Origin: Bacteroidales bacterium
GTDB lineage: Bacteria; Bacteroidota; Bacteroidia; Bacteroidales; UBA932
Direction: 5' to 3'
DNA: 58,170 nucleotides
Assembly: GCA_017627955.1 (NCBI GenBank)
Contig: JAGAFU010000051.1
Coordinates: 1 to 58,170 of the forward strand
Both the position numbers and the translations under genes were made by a program. Positions within the stretch are counted from its first letter, which is position 1; each line of letters starts with the position of its first letter. Positions 26,500 through 36,048 of this stretch are shown here, one piece after another. Below the pieces are notes generated by a model. It saw only the letters and a program-made list of their open reading frames with translations, did not search any database and had not been told where the DNA came from.

Positions 26500-26922
26500 T
26501 CAGAATGTCTCGTTGATGCCGTTGTTTTCAAGAATATCAGCGCCGGAAGTCGCCGTGACCCTAGACCAGGCGCACACACCTCCCACCGGCGGATTCTTTT
26601 TCGAGACCCTCACCTGGACGAACCAGAAGCCCAGCCCGGCGGCTTCGATGGCATCCACGATCCTTGCGGCGACATTCTCCAGCAGATTTGATGGCTTGGC
26701 CATCTCGGCCGCCACAATCTCATAGATTTTGCTGTAGTCCGCGGTCTTGGAGAGGTCATCAGTCTTCGCGGCCTTCTTGGCGTCCACCTTGCCACGGAAA
26801 TCCACCACAAAGGTGTTTCCTTCCTTCCGCTCGCTCTCAAGGCAGCCATGGAAGGCATGGAACTCCATTCCGGTCAGCTCTATCGTAAAGTCTCTATCTA
26901 TCAACATATTCCTGAATATCAA
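26500..26922 (-). CDS. folB: Dihydroneopterin aldolase FolB
   Basis: The 140-residue protein is a compact FolB. The N-terminal motif is GMEFHAFHGCLESERKEG, including the catalytic Glu, and the C-terminal VRVSKKNPP supplies the active-site Lys. It converts dihydroneopterin to 6-hydroxymethyl-dihydropterin and glycolaldehyde in folate synthesis, acting in the cytoplasm as an oligomer. The start at 26922 directly abuts the stop of the methylase gene; 26907 (MLIDRDFTIEL) is possible too. mtaB follows 2 bp downstream. A C-terminal tail of about 20 residues goes beyond the usual end. Confidence 0.92.
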   Translation of the reverse strand: MIFRNMLIDRDFTIELTGMEFHAFHGCLESERKEGNTFVVDFRGKVDAKKAAKTDDLSKTADYSKIYEIVAAEMAKPSNLLENVAARIVDAIEAAGLGFWFVQVRVSKKNPPVGGVCAWSRVTATSGADILENNGINETF

Positions 26923-27645
26923 CTATTTCGCCAGTATGAGGAAAACGCAGGGCCTCTTGCCGATGGTCGGCGGGGACGTTCTCCATTCCTTGACGGTCCT
27001 GGTCAAGATCATCTCGTCGGGCTGGGTGATGTTGACCGCCACGCAAAGCCTGGTTGAAGGCTGGAGAGTCGCGAGCAAATCGCTCATCATCGAGTCGTTG
27101 CGGTAAGGAGTCTCAATGAAAATCTCCGTCTGACGGATCCTGGCGGAGTCTTTCTCAACCTCCCTTATGGCCTTTTTCCTATCTTCCGGCTTGGCGGGGA
27201 GATATCCCCTGAAAGCGAAACTCTGCCCGTTGAGACCGGAAGCCATAAGAGCAAGCATCAAGGACGACGGTCCGACAAGCGGAACCACTTGAATACCATG
27301 ACGATGGCAGGCCTCTACAAGCAGTGCGCCAGGGTCCGCCACGGCGGGCAGTCCGGCCTCGGAGATGAGGCCCACGTCACACGGCATCCCGTCCGGAGAT
27401 GAGAACATATCAAGAAGCGAATCGACCTCCTCAGGCCTTGTGTGCTCGTTGAGTTCCCTGAACTCCAGCTCACCGATATGTCCTTTCAGACCGGCCGAGG
27501 AAAGATACCTGCGGGCGGTCCTGGTCTCTTCGACGACATATTTCCGGATAGTCCCAAGACGATCAAGAACCGGCTGGGGGATCACCTCCGCCGGTTCACC
27601 CTCACCAAGAGGGGAAGGGATCAGATAAAGCTTGCCATTTGCCAT
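26923..27645 (-). CDS. RsmI-like SAM-dependent (tetrapyrrole-type) methyltransferase
   Basis: Start 27645 (MANGKLYLIPSPLGEG) gives 240 residues and removes an overlap with the gene upstream. The fold is of the tetrapyrrole methylase/RsmI type: ISEAGLPAVADPGALLVEACH is the classic RsmI segment, and PLVGPSSLMLALMASGLNGQSFAFRGYLP follows. RsmI 2'-O-methylates C1402 of 16S rRNA. This shorter branch, common in Bacteroidota, starts differently (YLIPSPLGE in place of YVVATPIGN) and may have another target. The upstream gene ends 17 bp before, and folB starts immediately after. Confidence 0.85.
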   Translation of the reverse strand: MANGKLYLIPSPLGEGEPAEVIPQPVLDRLGTIRKYVVEETRTARRYLSSAGLKGHIGELEFRELNEHTRPEEVDSLLDMFSSPDGMPCDVGLISEAGLPAVADPGALLVEACHRHGIQVVPLVGPSSLMLALMASGLNGQSFAFRGYLPAKPEDRKKAIREVEKDSARIRQTEIFIETPYRNDSMMSDLLATLQPSTRLCVAVNITQPDEMILTRTVKEWRTSPPTIGKRPCVFLILAK

Positions 27646-27662
27646 TCTACTGGCAAATATAC

Positions 27663-28901
27663 TCAATTTCTCTCACTCCTCCGTACAATTCTGCCGATAG
27701 CCTTGTCAAGACTCTCGGAAGGTTCGATGATGTTGTAGTCTTTCCAGAACTCCGGATCGAAATTCTTGTCGGCCTTTTCGGAGAGAATGTCCCTTTCGCC
27801 GAATGATTCTTTCTTGGGTATGATCTCGACATTCTCGGTGTGGAGACCTGTTGTCACAAGCTCGCTGATGGCTGTGTAGTCTGTCTTGAGAAGCCGTTTC
27901 TTCCAGTCGCACTTGAAGCGGATCATTGTTCGCACATAGCTGACTCTCGAAACCCCATTGTCGAGGGAATAGTCGTATCTGATGGCGACCTGGGTAGGGG
28001 TGAACTTGAGGCCGGCTGGCTTGCGGTACAGGATGGACTTTATGACCTTATCCTTGTCTGTCATGTCGTACTCGAGGTCGAACCGGGTGAAGGCGTAAGT
28101 CTCCCGGTCGATGTAGATGACACCTTTGTAGAGAGGATAGTCCGCGGACCATCTAGGAATCATCCGGATAGCGTATTGCAGCCTGTCGCCGATAGTCTGG
28201 GGGAGCTCCATGCGCAGCTCGTAATGGGATAGCTCCTCCTTCGTGAGGAGCTCATTGTTCTTGACGATGTCCAGCTGAACGGCCTGGACAGGACCTCCTA
28301 CCACCTTGATAGAGAGGGTGTCTTTCAGGTCGGGGCTGACAAGCACCCGGCTCTTGTCCAAGGCCACCCTGTCTCCGATGGTGGTCCTGCGGGAGTACGA
28401 AGACTTGAACATCCGGGACACGGCCTCTGTGATGAATATGTAGCGCTGGCGTTTCTGGACAGTCTCCCGGTAGAAGCAGTCGAAGAGTTCGGGCTGTAAC
28501 GGATAATTGTCATTGATCCTGGCGATGGCTCTCTCCAGCACACTGTAGGGGTCGGCAATGATGAATGCCTCTTCAAGGGTCATCGTGCCGCGGGGCATCC
28601 TTACCGTGACCGGGGAACCGTCTTTCGGGAACAGAACCCTGACGTTCTTGTAGCCGAGGAGGGTGAAATCCACGGATTCGGGCTCTGAATCCGACTTGAG
28701 GATAAAACCTCCGTCCGAGTTGGACACGGTGGCATATTTCTGCCCTGTGAAAGACACTCCGACGTATTGGAGGGGCTTGCCTGATTCGGCATCAACTACG
28801 GTTCCGCTCACAACGAATGGGAGCGTCCGCGAGTCAGTTTGTGAATATGATAAGAAACTGACCAGCAAAAAGATGGGGAGGATGAACGCTTTCAGTCTCA
28901 T
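27663..28901 (-). CDS. Exported CarboxypepD_reg-like domain protein
   Basis: From 28901 (MRLKAFILPIFLLVSFLSYSQ) it has 412 residues with a clear signal peptide. Residues about 28-110 form a carboxypeptidase-regulatory-like beta-sandwich (VSGTVVDAESGKPLQYVGVSF, then TVSNSDGGF). The remainder is the beta-rich domain usual in such Bacteroidota proteins, with YRETVQKRQRY and a C-terminal DFDPEFWKDYNIIEPSE-type ending. The domain pair is frequent, but its function is not known; an outer-membrane or surface role is likely. It is the first gene of the minus-strand operon leading to MtaB and MBL, and is divergent from the alkaline phosphatase gene. Confidence 0.78.
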   Translation of the reverse strand: MRLKAFILPIFLLVSFLSYSQTDSRTLPFVVSGTVVDAESGKPLQYVGVSFTGQKYATVSNSDGGFILKSDSEPESVDFTLLGYKNVRVLFPKDGSPVTVRMPRGTMTLEEAFIIADPYSVLERAIARINDNYPLQPELFDCFYRETVQKRQRYIFITEAVSRMFKSSYSRRTTIGDRVALDKSRVLVSPDLKDTLSIKVVGGPVQAVQLDIVKNNELLTKEELSHYELRMELPQTIGDRLQYAIRMIPRWSADYPLYKGVIYIDRETYAFTRFDLEYDMTDKDKVIKSILYRKPAGLKFTPTQVAIRYDYSLDNGVSRVSYVRTMIRFKCDWKKRLLKTDYTAISELVTTGLHTENVEIIPKKESFGERDILSEKADKNFDPEFWKDYNIIEPSESLDKAIGRIVRRSERN

Positions 28902-28972
28902 GGTTTTGTCTCTTTTCCGCAATTTACGAAAAATCCGGTTTTTTTATTATTTTCGCACAAATTATTGCAATC

Positions 28973-30058
28973 ATGAGGAAAATACTGATCTCTATCCTGG
29001 CTCTGGCAATCCCGTTTGCCCAGTCCTTCGCGGCCGACAAGGCACCCAAAAACGAAAAAGTCAAGAACGTTATTCTAATTATCGGTGATGGAATGGGTCT
29101 CGCAGCCGCCGGCTCATGGATGATCGATAACGCTTATGCCCCGACCTGCTTCGACAGGGCTCAGTTTGTCGGGTTCAGCAAGACATATTCAGCCAACAGC
29201 AAGGTCACTGATTCTGCCGCTTCCGGTACAGCCATGGCATGCGGTGTGAAGACGGACAACAGTATGCTCGGGCAGCTTCCCGACGGGACCCATGTCCCCA
29301 GCCTCGCCACCCTGGCCAAGGAAAAAGGCCTGTCTACCGGGATAGTCGTGACCTCCCATGTGTGCGACGCCACTCCTTCCGCTTTTTATGCCCATGTGCC
29401 CAAGAGGGGAATGAGCACCGAGATCATCCAGGACATGATCAAGGCGAAGTTCGATGTCGTCGCCGGGGGCGGACGCAAGTATTTCACTGATCCAGAGAAA
29501 GTCTCTGAGAATATGATAGATAAGGCCGTCAGCGAGGGCTTCACCTATTGTTCTACTCCTGAAGAGTTCTACCAGACAAAGGCTACTCCTATCCTGGGAC
29601 TCTTCTCCGACGGCAGCTTCCCGATGGCCATCGAGCGCGACACGGACTTCCTCAAGGATGCCGCTATGCACACCCTGGACATTCTCGACGACAACAAGAA
29701 GGGTTTCTTCGCGATGTTCGAGGGATCGCACATCGACCACGCCGAGCACGCCAACAATGCCGAGCAGATGACCTTCGAGATGGAGGAGTTCGATAAGTTG
29801 GTCAACGCCGCCTTTGACTATGCGGACACTCACAAAGGAACTCTCGTTGTGATCACTGCCGACCATGAGACCGGTGGAGTAACCCTCCTTGGTAGCAAGG
29901 ATTCCCCGACCGGAATCGCTGTCAATTTCGCGACAACCGGACATTCTGGCATTCCCGTTCCCGTCTATGCCTACGGAGCCTCCGCATGGCAATTCGGTCA
30001 GGTTATTGAGAACACGGAGATATTCGCGAGGATCAAGGCCCTGCTGATCGGCAAGTAG
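28973..30058 (+). CDS. Alkaline phosphatase
   Basis: The 361-residue protein has a signal peptide (about 1-20) and the alkaline phosphatase fold: metal ligand D39 in IIGDGMG, nucleophile S81 in VTDSAASGTAMACG, EGSHIDHAEHANNAEQM (Asp/His ligands), TADHETGG and a final TGHSG His ligand. It hydrolyses phosphomonoesters in the periplasm using two Zn and one Mg. It is shorter than E. coli PhoA (about 450 residues after processing) and lacks its insertions, as is common in Bacteroidota. It stands alone on the plus strand, 71 bp from the divergent start of the CarboxypepD-like gene. It ends 3 bp from the convergent amidase gene. No pho-box can be identified. Confidence 0.93.
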   Translation: MRKILISILALAIPFAQSFAADKAPKNEKVKNVILIIGDGMGLAAAGSWMIDNAYAPTCFDRAQFVGFSKTYSANSKVTDSAASGTAMACGVKTDNSMLGQLPDGTHVPSLATLAKEKGLSTGIVVTSHVCDATPSAFYAHVPKRGMSTEIIQDMIKAKFDVVAGGGRKYFTDPEKVSENMIDKAVSEGFTYCSTPEEFYQTKATPILGLFSDGSFPMAIERDTDFLKDAAMHTLDILDDNKKGFFAMFEGSHIDHAEHANNAEQMTFEMEEFDKLVNAAFDYADTHKGTLVVITADHETGGVTLLGSKDSPTGIAVNFATTGHSGIPVPVYAYGASAWQFGQVIENTEIFARIKALLIGK

Positions 30059-30061
30059 CCT

Positions 30062-33000
30062 TTATCGCTCCATAGCGGAAAGTATCGAGGCCAGGAGGAT
30101 GTCGATGTCACCCTGGCTTTTCATTACCTCGATAGGGAAGCCGAGGCTGACGGCCCTGTAGGTCCCCGCGTCGAAGATTATCCCGGAGGTGATCCCGGTG
30201 TCTCCATACTTGAGGAAAGGGGTTGAGGTGACATTGGCCGGAGCCAGGCCGTCCGGTGTCTCCACATTGTAAACCATCGGGTTACGCTTAATCCAGAACT
30301 CATTGGTGACCAGTTTTCCCTTCAAGGGGAGAACGTTGTTCCGCACCGGGCGGATCGTCCCTATCCTTGAGGCGAAATTGCCTGCCCACCTGTAGCCTAA
30401 TACGCTCTCGACAAATAGCTTGGCATCTTCCGCATCAGGTTGATCCTTTTTGATCGGGAATACTTTGTCCCACACGTCGGTGCCGATATTGGCCCCTGAA
30501 ACAATAATGTTGCCTCCCGCGGCCGAGAACTTTTTGAGGGACTCCCTCAACGGTTTCGGGAACACCTGGAAACGGATTCCCGCCGCGCCGCTGCCGATGG
30601 GGGTGGTAGCCTGCTTCCCGCAGATTACGTCCGCGGCAAAATAACCGTCACGGACGTTCCCGGCGGAGAAAGCGTCGACTCCCGCGGAACTGACGGCGTA
30701 GCCCGCACCAAGGATCGATCTGCCATGGACAGCGGCGAAATCGAAGGTGTTTCCGGGGATAATGGTCCCGGCATGATCGCTGAAAGAAGCTCCGAATCCG
30801 GGATTGTCGTCGTCGATCCACGGAAGCTCACGGCGAATCTGGTACTGGTCTCCGATGTAGTTGATCTCCCGGATGTAGGGGACTCCGGCGTCGAGGTTGT
30901 TAAGGAACCCGGCGTATTCGGGAGTGTCGAACCATGCGGGAGGGGAGACTCTTGTGAAGTTGTTGACGACCAGGACCGACTTCATCGGGCCGTTACCTTC
31001 GGGAATACCGGCGCACAAGGTCTCGGAAGGGAAGCCGAGGCCTCCGTCATTGAAGGCTATTATCCTGAAACTGTACAACTTCCCGGGCTCGATCTCAACT
31101 TCGTGGAAGTGTCTTTCCCCGTCGACGCTGAATTCTATCTTTCGGCCTTTGTCAAAGGTCCCGTCATCAATCCTGGTCTGGAGGATGAAGCCGGTCGGAA
31201 CCGCGGTAGGCTCGAGGGAGTCCGTCTGGGGAATCCAGCTTAAAGAGACCTTGGCTCGGGTGCTGTCAGTGGGGAGGACGGTCTCCGCGGCGAAAGATCC
31301 TACCGGAAGCGGCTGCACGGCATATTCATGTCCGTACCGGGCGCTCAAAAACTTCAGGATGCCCTTGTAGGCGGCCCTGCTCACTGTGAAGCGGAACGAG
31401 GGATCGAGTCCGTATTTCATGTCCTCGAAATTCTGGTGGGAGAGGGATTCGAGGATCATCCCGGGAACCGTTGTGGTCCTGGATTCGCTGTAGGAGCGGT
31501 CCCAGAGCCCTCTTCTGGTCCATCTTGGGTTAAAGGACTTGCGGATGTCCTCGACGATCTGGGTCTGGACGAAATCCGCCAGCAAACGTCCCTGCCACCT
31601 GCTCTCGCCGTTTGGAAGCTTGTCTTTCCCGTCGCACATGAGGGTGTAGATGGCGAGGGTTCCGACGATCGAGTCGTCGGGGAATGTACCCGCGTCGGAG
31701 TGGAATGCGAAAGACATGTCCACGGGGATGCCCAGCCCGCTTTTCTGCGGGTTGGTCCTGGAACCTCCTGACATCCAGTCCACCCAGGCTCCGCGCTCGC
31801 CGAAGTCGGCGGTGTAGTCGCCCTCGTGAAGATCCAGGAGAGTCGAGTCCGCGCCTGCCCATTGCGTCCAGTAATATGAGCCCTCGGCGAAGGAGGGGAG
31901 GCCGGAGAGGGTATATTCGGAAGGATCCGCATCCTTCGGGCCTCTCGCGACCTTACCCATTCCGCCGCCGAATCTCACGGCGTCGGCGGTCACGACAGTA
32001 TTCTTCTCAAGGTGATGTCCGTCCGGAACCTCGTTGTCCAGGATCACATAGCCCGCGGTTCCCTTGTCGAACTCGAAGGTCCCGAGGTAAATCCAAGTGC
32101 CTCCTCCCATCTTCTGATTGACGATGAACTCGCTCTCGCCTCCGAGGTGGCGCACCGTGTAATGCGCGGCCTCAGTGCTGTTGGGAAGGGATTTGTAGGA
32201 GATATAGACCGCGTACTCGCCCCTTTGTGGGATTTCCGGAGTCCATCTGACCTCGGAGCGGTCGGTCTCCTCGTCATCAAAGCAGACGGCTTGCCGGGCA
32301 GTGCCTGCCCTGAAAGGGTTGTCCCTCCCGGTGTAGATGGCCTTGAAGTCGGCGAACCCTGTCCCGGCGTCGTGCCAAGAGCCTGTCTCTTGGTAGAATC
32401 CGGAAGTCCGCACCCCTTCGCCCCGGCCAGCCTTGAACGCCGGATCGTTGTCCGAGATGATCTCATGGATCTGAGGATCCCTTTCCCTGGGAGTCATCAC
32501 GTAGGCGCCAGCGTTCTCGAGCATGGGCATCAGGAAAGGCAGCACGAAGCTCTGGGTGTACATGTCCTCGACGGTCTGGAACAGCGGGGCCCGCTGCCAT
32601 TTCCAGCGGCCGGTCTTCTCGTCATAGTACCTCCCGTGGCTTTGCCACAGGGCTATATTCCTGCCAGTCAGTCCTTTGGGGAAGACCGGCTCTCCAACCC
32701 TCGTGATGAACCTGCCTTGGTCCTTGCGGTCCTTTGTCCTGTACATCGCTGTCCTCGGCTTCCCGCTGTTGTTAGTGAGCGGCATCACGTAGGAGTCGAT
32801 CTTGTTGTTGCCCACATAGATGTCACCGACTTCGCAAGATGCCCATTCGGCCGGGAAAAGGTCTTTGAGAGTCTTGCGGAACCACTTCACGTCGGAGTCT
32901 CTCCAGGGGTAGTCTCCGAAAGTGTTGGTGAAATGGAAATCCAAGGTGGACTCCCGCTTTATCACCTTCTTCGCCTTGACCTGCGAGTGGACGGTTGTCC

Positions 33001-33121
33001 TCTCCCGGAGGAGAGTCTGGACCGAGTCGAGCGCCGCCTTGAAGTCCTGGACTTTCTGGGCGTGGATGGCGATCGGGAAAAGAAGTGGGAGGACGATCAG
33101 AAACAGGGATTTGCGGGACAT
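30062..33121 (-). CDS. N-acetylmuramoyl-L-alanine amidase-like protein with golvesin-type insert (often called xanthan lyase)
   Basis: The 1019-residue protein has a signal peptide ending IHAQ. The amidase_3 core is split. H162 in IALWQSHGR, E185 in VEDMYTQSFVLPFL, H474 in MSFAFHSDAG and E558 in VPGMILESLSHQN align with the three Zn ligands and the catalytic Glu of LytC/AmiC amidases. Between E185 and H474 sits a golvesin/CBM-like beta domain (about 270-390; TVVTADAVRFGG). A fibronectin-III-like domain follows (about 620-720), then a C-terminal domain of unknown type (VVNNFTRVSPPAWF onward). It probably cuts peptidoglycan in the periplasm. It is last in an operon of envelope genes. Confidence 0.8.
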   Translation of the reverse strand: MSRKSLFLIVLPLLFPIAIHAQKVQDFKAALDSVQTLLRERTTVHSQVKAKKVIKRESTLDFHFTNTFGDYPWRDSDVKWFRKTLKDLFPAEWASCEVGDIYVGNNKIDSYVMPLTNNSGKPRTAMYRTKDRKDQGRFITRVGEPVFPKGLTGRNIALWQSHGRYYDEKTGRWKWQRAPLFQTVEDMYTQSFVLPFLMPMLENAGAYVMTPRERDPQIHEIISDNDPAFKAGRGEGVRTSGFYQETGSWHDAGTGFADFKAIYTGRDNPFRAGTARQAVCFDDEETDRSEVRWTPEIPQRGEYAVYISYKSLPNSTEAAHYTVRHLGGESEFIVNQKMGGGTWIYLGTFEFDKGTAGYVILDNEVPDGHHLEKNTVVTADAVRFGGGMGKVARGPKDADPSEYTLSGLPSFAEGSYYWTQWAGADSTLLDLHEGDYTADFGERGAWVDWMSGGSRTNPQKSGLGIPVDMSFAFHSDAGTFPDDSIVGTLAIYTLMCDGKDKLPNGESRWQGRLLADFVQTQIVEDIRKSFNPRWTRRGLWDRSYSESRTTTVPGMILESLSHQNFEDMKYGLDPSFRFTVSRAAYKGILKFLSARYGHEYAVQPLPVGSFAAETVLPTDSTRAKVSLSWIPQTDSLEPTAVPTGFILQTRIDDGTFDKGRKIEFSVDGERHFHEVEIEPGKLYSFRIIAFNDGGLGFPSETLCAGIPEGNGPMKSVLVVNNFTRVSPPAWFDTPEYAGFLNNLDAGVPYIREINYIGDQYQIRRELPWIDDDNPGFGASFSDHAGTIIPGNTFDFAAVHGRSILGAGYAVSSAGVDAFSAGNVRDGYFAADVICGKQATTPIGSGAAGIRFQVFPKPLRESLKKFSAAGGNIIVSGANIGTDVWDKVFPIKKDQPDAEDAKLFVESVLGYRWAGNFASRIGTIRPVRNNVLPLKGKLVTNEFWIKRNPMVYNVETPDGLAPANVTSTPFLKYGDTGITSGIIFDAGTYRAVSLGFPIEVMKSQGDIDILLASILSAMER

Positions 33122-33131
33122 CTGCTGGAGG

Positions 33132-33527
33132 TTATTCTCTTTTTATGAATATGAGTATCGCGATAAGAAAGATGGTGGACACAGCCAGTCCGGCCGCGTC
33201 AGCCACGAAATCCATCATGTCTCCGGTACGGTAGCTTGTCAGGGACTGGCCGACTTCGGTCGCCATAGCCATGAGGGCGCCTGCGAGCAGGCAGACCGTG
33301 ATGAGAAGGAAAACGTGAATAGGCTTTCGGGCGAGATGATCGAATGACAGGTAGCAGAGGAACACGAACGGGAGGAACATGACGAAATGTACCAACTTGT
33401 CGGTCGGGATCCCGAAGAACTCATTTTGGACATCAGGCAGGCTCTGGAAACTGCCGAAGCAGCAGAACAGCACCAGCCCCAGATAGAGCAGGAACAGGAT
33501 CAGGAATATGATGTTCCGTATTCTCAT
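33132..33527 (-). CDS. VanZ family membrane protein
   Basis: The 131-residue protein has about four membrane segments (roughly 5-22, 47-63, 72-92, 105-126). The VanZ signatures are DKLVHFVMF, with an Asp-Lys-x-x-His at the membrane edge, and TEVGQSLTSYRTGDMMDFVADAAG near the last helix. VanZ gives teicoplanin resistance in enterococci, but chromosomal relatives have no firm role. Placed between a CBM9-like gene (2 bp upstream) and the amidase gene (10 bp downstream), it probably takes part in envelope upkeep. Confidence 0.9.
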   Translation of the reverse strand: MRIRNIIFLILFLLYLGLVLFCCFGSFQSLPDVQNEFFGIPTDKLVHFVMFLPFVFLCYLSFDHLARKPIHVFLLITVCLLAGALMAMATEVGQSLTSYRTGDMMDFVADAAGLAVSTIFLIAILIFIKRE

Positions 33528-33529
33528 CT

Positions 33530-34186
33530 TTATCTGAGGATCAATTCACCGAAAAACTCCGGCTTGTGGAAATCCGGTTTCGGGATCGGGATGGGGTTCC
33601 AGCTCAGGAAATGAGGGTGGGCCGTCAGGTCACCGCATTTGTAGAAATTGGCCCTGACGCTGACAGGAAGGTTGTCCGGGTCTATTCCGATCAGCTCGAA
33701 CGGGATCAGCATGGCGACTGTCCAGCCGATGATCTGTCCTGTGATCACGATCGGCCTGCGCTCGAGGGAGCTGTGGCGGATGACCCTGGTCAGGAGGGCC
33801 GGATCCATGGCCTGCCGGTCCTGCCTGCCGGTACCTTTGGCCGCGAGGAGGCTGCCGACGCATGTCAACTCGAAGTTGTAGTAAGAGCCGTCAAAAGGAT
33901 CCGACACGAAAAACTCGCAGCAGCTGTCCTCCCAGCTCCTGCCGTTGTCCTCCATTTCGGTCGCGCGCAGGTCCAGGCCGCGCACATGGTAGATCACGGC
34001 CAAATGGGTCTTGCTTCTCGCGACCGCTCCGTTGCAGTCGGGGGTGTAAGGGGCTTCCTTTGGCCAATTGCACTCGCAGATGGCCACTTTGGCGGCCTTT
34101 TCTTCCATAATGAGGTCGAGTTCGGAAAGACTCATCCTCTCGAGCCCCTCGATCACGGGGACCTTTATTTTCTTGATTATCTTCAT
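33530..34186 (-). CDS. CBM9-like domain protein
   Basis: The 218-residue protein lacks a signal peptide. It has the carbohydrate-binding family 9-like pattern: a central WEDSCCEFFVSDPFDGSYYNFELTC and the C-terminal signature PHFLSWNPIP then KPDFHKPEFFGEL. In Bacteroidota this domain occurs alone or on exported enzymes, and sugar binding is presumed from the family, not proven. With no export signal it may be cytoplasmic, unless the start is misplaced, which seems unlikely because the ABC transporter gene ends only 5 bp upstream. VanZ follows 2 bp downstream. Confidence 0.82.
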   Translation of the reverse strand: MKIIKKIKVPVIEGLERMSLSELDLIMEEKAAKVAICECNWPKEAPYTPDCNGAVARSKTHLAVIYHVRGLDLRATEMEDNGRSWEDSCCEFFVSDPFDGSYYNFELTCVGSLLAAKGTGRQDRQAMDPALLTRVIRHSSLERRPIVITGQIIGWTVAMLIPFELIGIDPDNLPVSVRANFYKCGDLTAHPHFLSWNPIPIPKPDFHKPEFFGELILR

Positions 34187-34191
34187 GTTAT

Positions 34192-36048
34192 TTAAAGCGC
34201 TTGCATGTCATGGAGTTTGCGGTAATGCCCGTTGAGGGCGAGAAGTTCCTCGTGGGTACCACGCTCGACGATCTTACCCTCGTCCAGGACGATGATCTCG
34301 TTGGCGCCCCTGATGGTGGAGAGCCTGTGGGCTATGGCGACTGTGGTCCTCGCCGACATCAGCCTGTCGAGAGCTTCCTGGACAGTCTTCTCCGATTCTG
34401 TGTCCAGAGACGCCGTGGCCTCGTCCAGAATAAGGATGGGCGGGTTTTTCAGGATAGCCCTCGCGATGCTGATCCTCTGCCTCTGGCCGCCGGACAGCTT
34501 CACGCCCCGGTCTCCGATCACGAAGTCGTAGCCTCCCTCTTTCTCCATGATGAACTCATGGGCATTCGCTATCTTGGCAGCCTCGATTACACGCTCGAGG
34601 GAGGCGTTCTCAACTCCGAAGGCTATATTGTTGAAAATCGTGTCGTTGAAGAGGATTGACTCTTGATTGACATTCCCGATCAGGTTCCTCAAGTCAGCGA
34701 TCCTGACGTCGGTCAGGGGAGTGCCGTCAATCTTTATCACGCCCTTGATCGGGTCGTAGAACCTTGGAATCAGGTCGACAAGGGTCGTCTTGCCGGCTCC
34801 GGAGGCCCCGACGATGGCTATCGTCGCGCCCTTGGGAATCTCCAGGTTGATGTCGTCCAGGATCATCTTGGTGCCATCCGGATAGCTGAAACTGACGTGT
34901 TCGAATGCGATCCTGTCATTGAAGCCGTCCAGTTTTTCGGGCTTGGAAGTCTCGGTGATGTTGTTCTCGGCATCCAGTATCTTATTGATCCTCTCCATCG
35001 AGGCCATGCCCTTGGGAATAGCGTAACTGGCTTTGGAGAAGTCCTTTATCGGGTTGATGATGCTGTAGAGGATGACCATGTAGTAGATGAATATCGGGGC
35101 ATCTATGATCGAGTGCCCTTTCAGGATCAGGGTGCCTCCGAAGAAAAGGGCTATCGTGATCAGGACCGTACCGAGGAACTCGCTGACAGGGTGGGCGAGG
35201 GCCTGGCGCATGCTGACCCTGGCGCTCTTTTTCCTCATGGCCTCGGTCACGCCCTCGAACCGGGCGGACATCTTCTTCTCAGCGATGAAGGCCTTGATTA
35301 CCCTCAAGCCTCCAAGCGTCTCCTCGACCTGGGACATGACGTCGCTCCAGAGGTTCTGGACATCCAGGGACTTCTTCTTGAGGTTCTTACCGATCACTCC
35401 CATCGCCCAGATCATCAGGGGGGCGAATATGATCGTGAACGCCGTCATCTGCCAGCTTATCACGACGAGCGCGATAAAATAGATTAGGATCAGGATCGGG
35501 TTCTTGATCAGCATCTCGAGGGATCCGGTGACGGAATTCTCGACCTCCTGAACATCACCACTCATCCTGGCGATGATGTCACCTTTCTTCTCCTCGGAGA
35601 AAAAGCCGAGGGGAAGGGCCAGGATCTTGTCGTAGATCTTTTTCCTGAGGTTCTTGACTATTCCGGTCCGGATGGGAATCATCACGGCCGACGAGCCGAA
35701 GTAGCAGGCCGTCTTCAAAGCCGTCATCAGGATGAGGAACAGGCAGAGGACCAGCAGGACCCGGATCTCGCCGTACTGGGCGATGTTGGCCTCGAGCATG
35801 TGGTAGACGTTCTGCATCACGCTGGCTCCCATGTCCTTGAACGGAAGGTGCCAGACCTCGTTCCACGGGGTGAACGCGTAAGTCTGGTCCGTCATCCGGA
35901 ACAGGATGCGGAGCATCGGCACGATCATGGCGAACGAGAAGATGTTGAACACCGCGGAAAGGATGTTCAACCCCACCGATCCCCAAAGGTATTTCTTGAA
36001 AGGCGCGATGTAGCGCCTCATCATATTCATGAACTCTCTCATCGTCAA
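34192..36048 (-). CDS. MsbA-like ABC exporter (fused membrane and ATPase domains)
   Basis: The 618-residue half-transporter has six membrane segments in residues about 15-335 and a C-terminal ATPase: Walker A GASGAGKTTLVDLI, signature LSGGQRQRISIARA, Walker B ILILDEATASLD and H-loop AHRLSTI. By similarity it is of the MsbA/lipid A exporter type; other lipids or drugs are possible. An unusually long first periplasmic loop (about 60-105) is common in the Bacteroidota branch. Its start overlaps the M28-like gene stop by 4 bp (36045-36048), so the two are co-translated or at least co-transcribed. Confidence 0.92.
   Translation of the reverse strand: MTMREFMNMMRRYIAPFKKYLWGSVGLNILSAVFNIFSFAMIVPMLRILFRMTDQTYAFTPWNEVWHLPFKDMGASVMQNVYHMLEANIAQYGEIRVLLVLCLFLILMTALKTACYFGSSAVMIPIRTGIVKNLRKKIYDKILALPLGFFSEEKKGDIIARMSGDVQEVENSVTGSLEMLIKNPILILIYFIALVVISWQMTAFTIIFAPLMIWAMGVIGKNLKKKSLDVQNLWSDVMSQVEETLGGLRVIKAFIAEKKMSARFEGVTEAMRKKSARVSMRQALAHPVSEFLGTVLITIALFFGGTLILKGHSIIDAPIFIYYMVILYSIINPIKDFSKASYAIPKGMASMERINKILDAENNITETSKPEKLDGFNDRIAFEHVSFSYPDGTKMILDDINLEIPKGATIAIVGASGAGKTTLVDLIPRFYDPIKGVIKIDGTPLTDVRIADLRNLIGNVNQESILFNDTIFNNIAFGVENASLERVIEAAKIANAHEFIMEKEGGYDFVIGDRGVKLSGGQRQRISIARAILKNPPILILDEATASLDTESEKTVQEALDRLMSARTTVAIAHRLSTIRGANEIIVLDEGKIVERGTHEELLALNGHYRKLHDMQAL

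Noticed and set aside
32012-33148. 378-codon plus-strand open frame
   Set aside because: Antisense to the amidase gene, with no recognisable domain and a composition typical of antisense frames.
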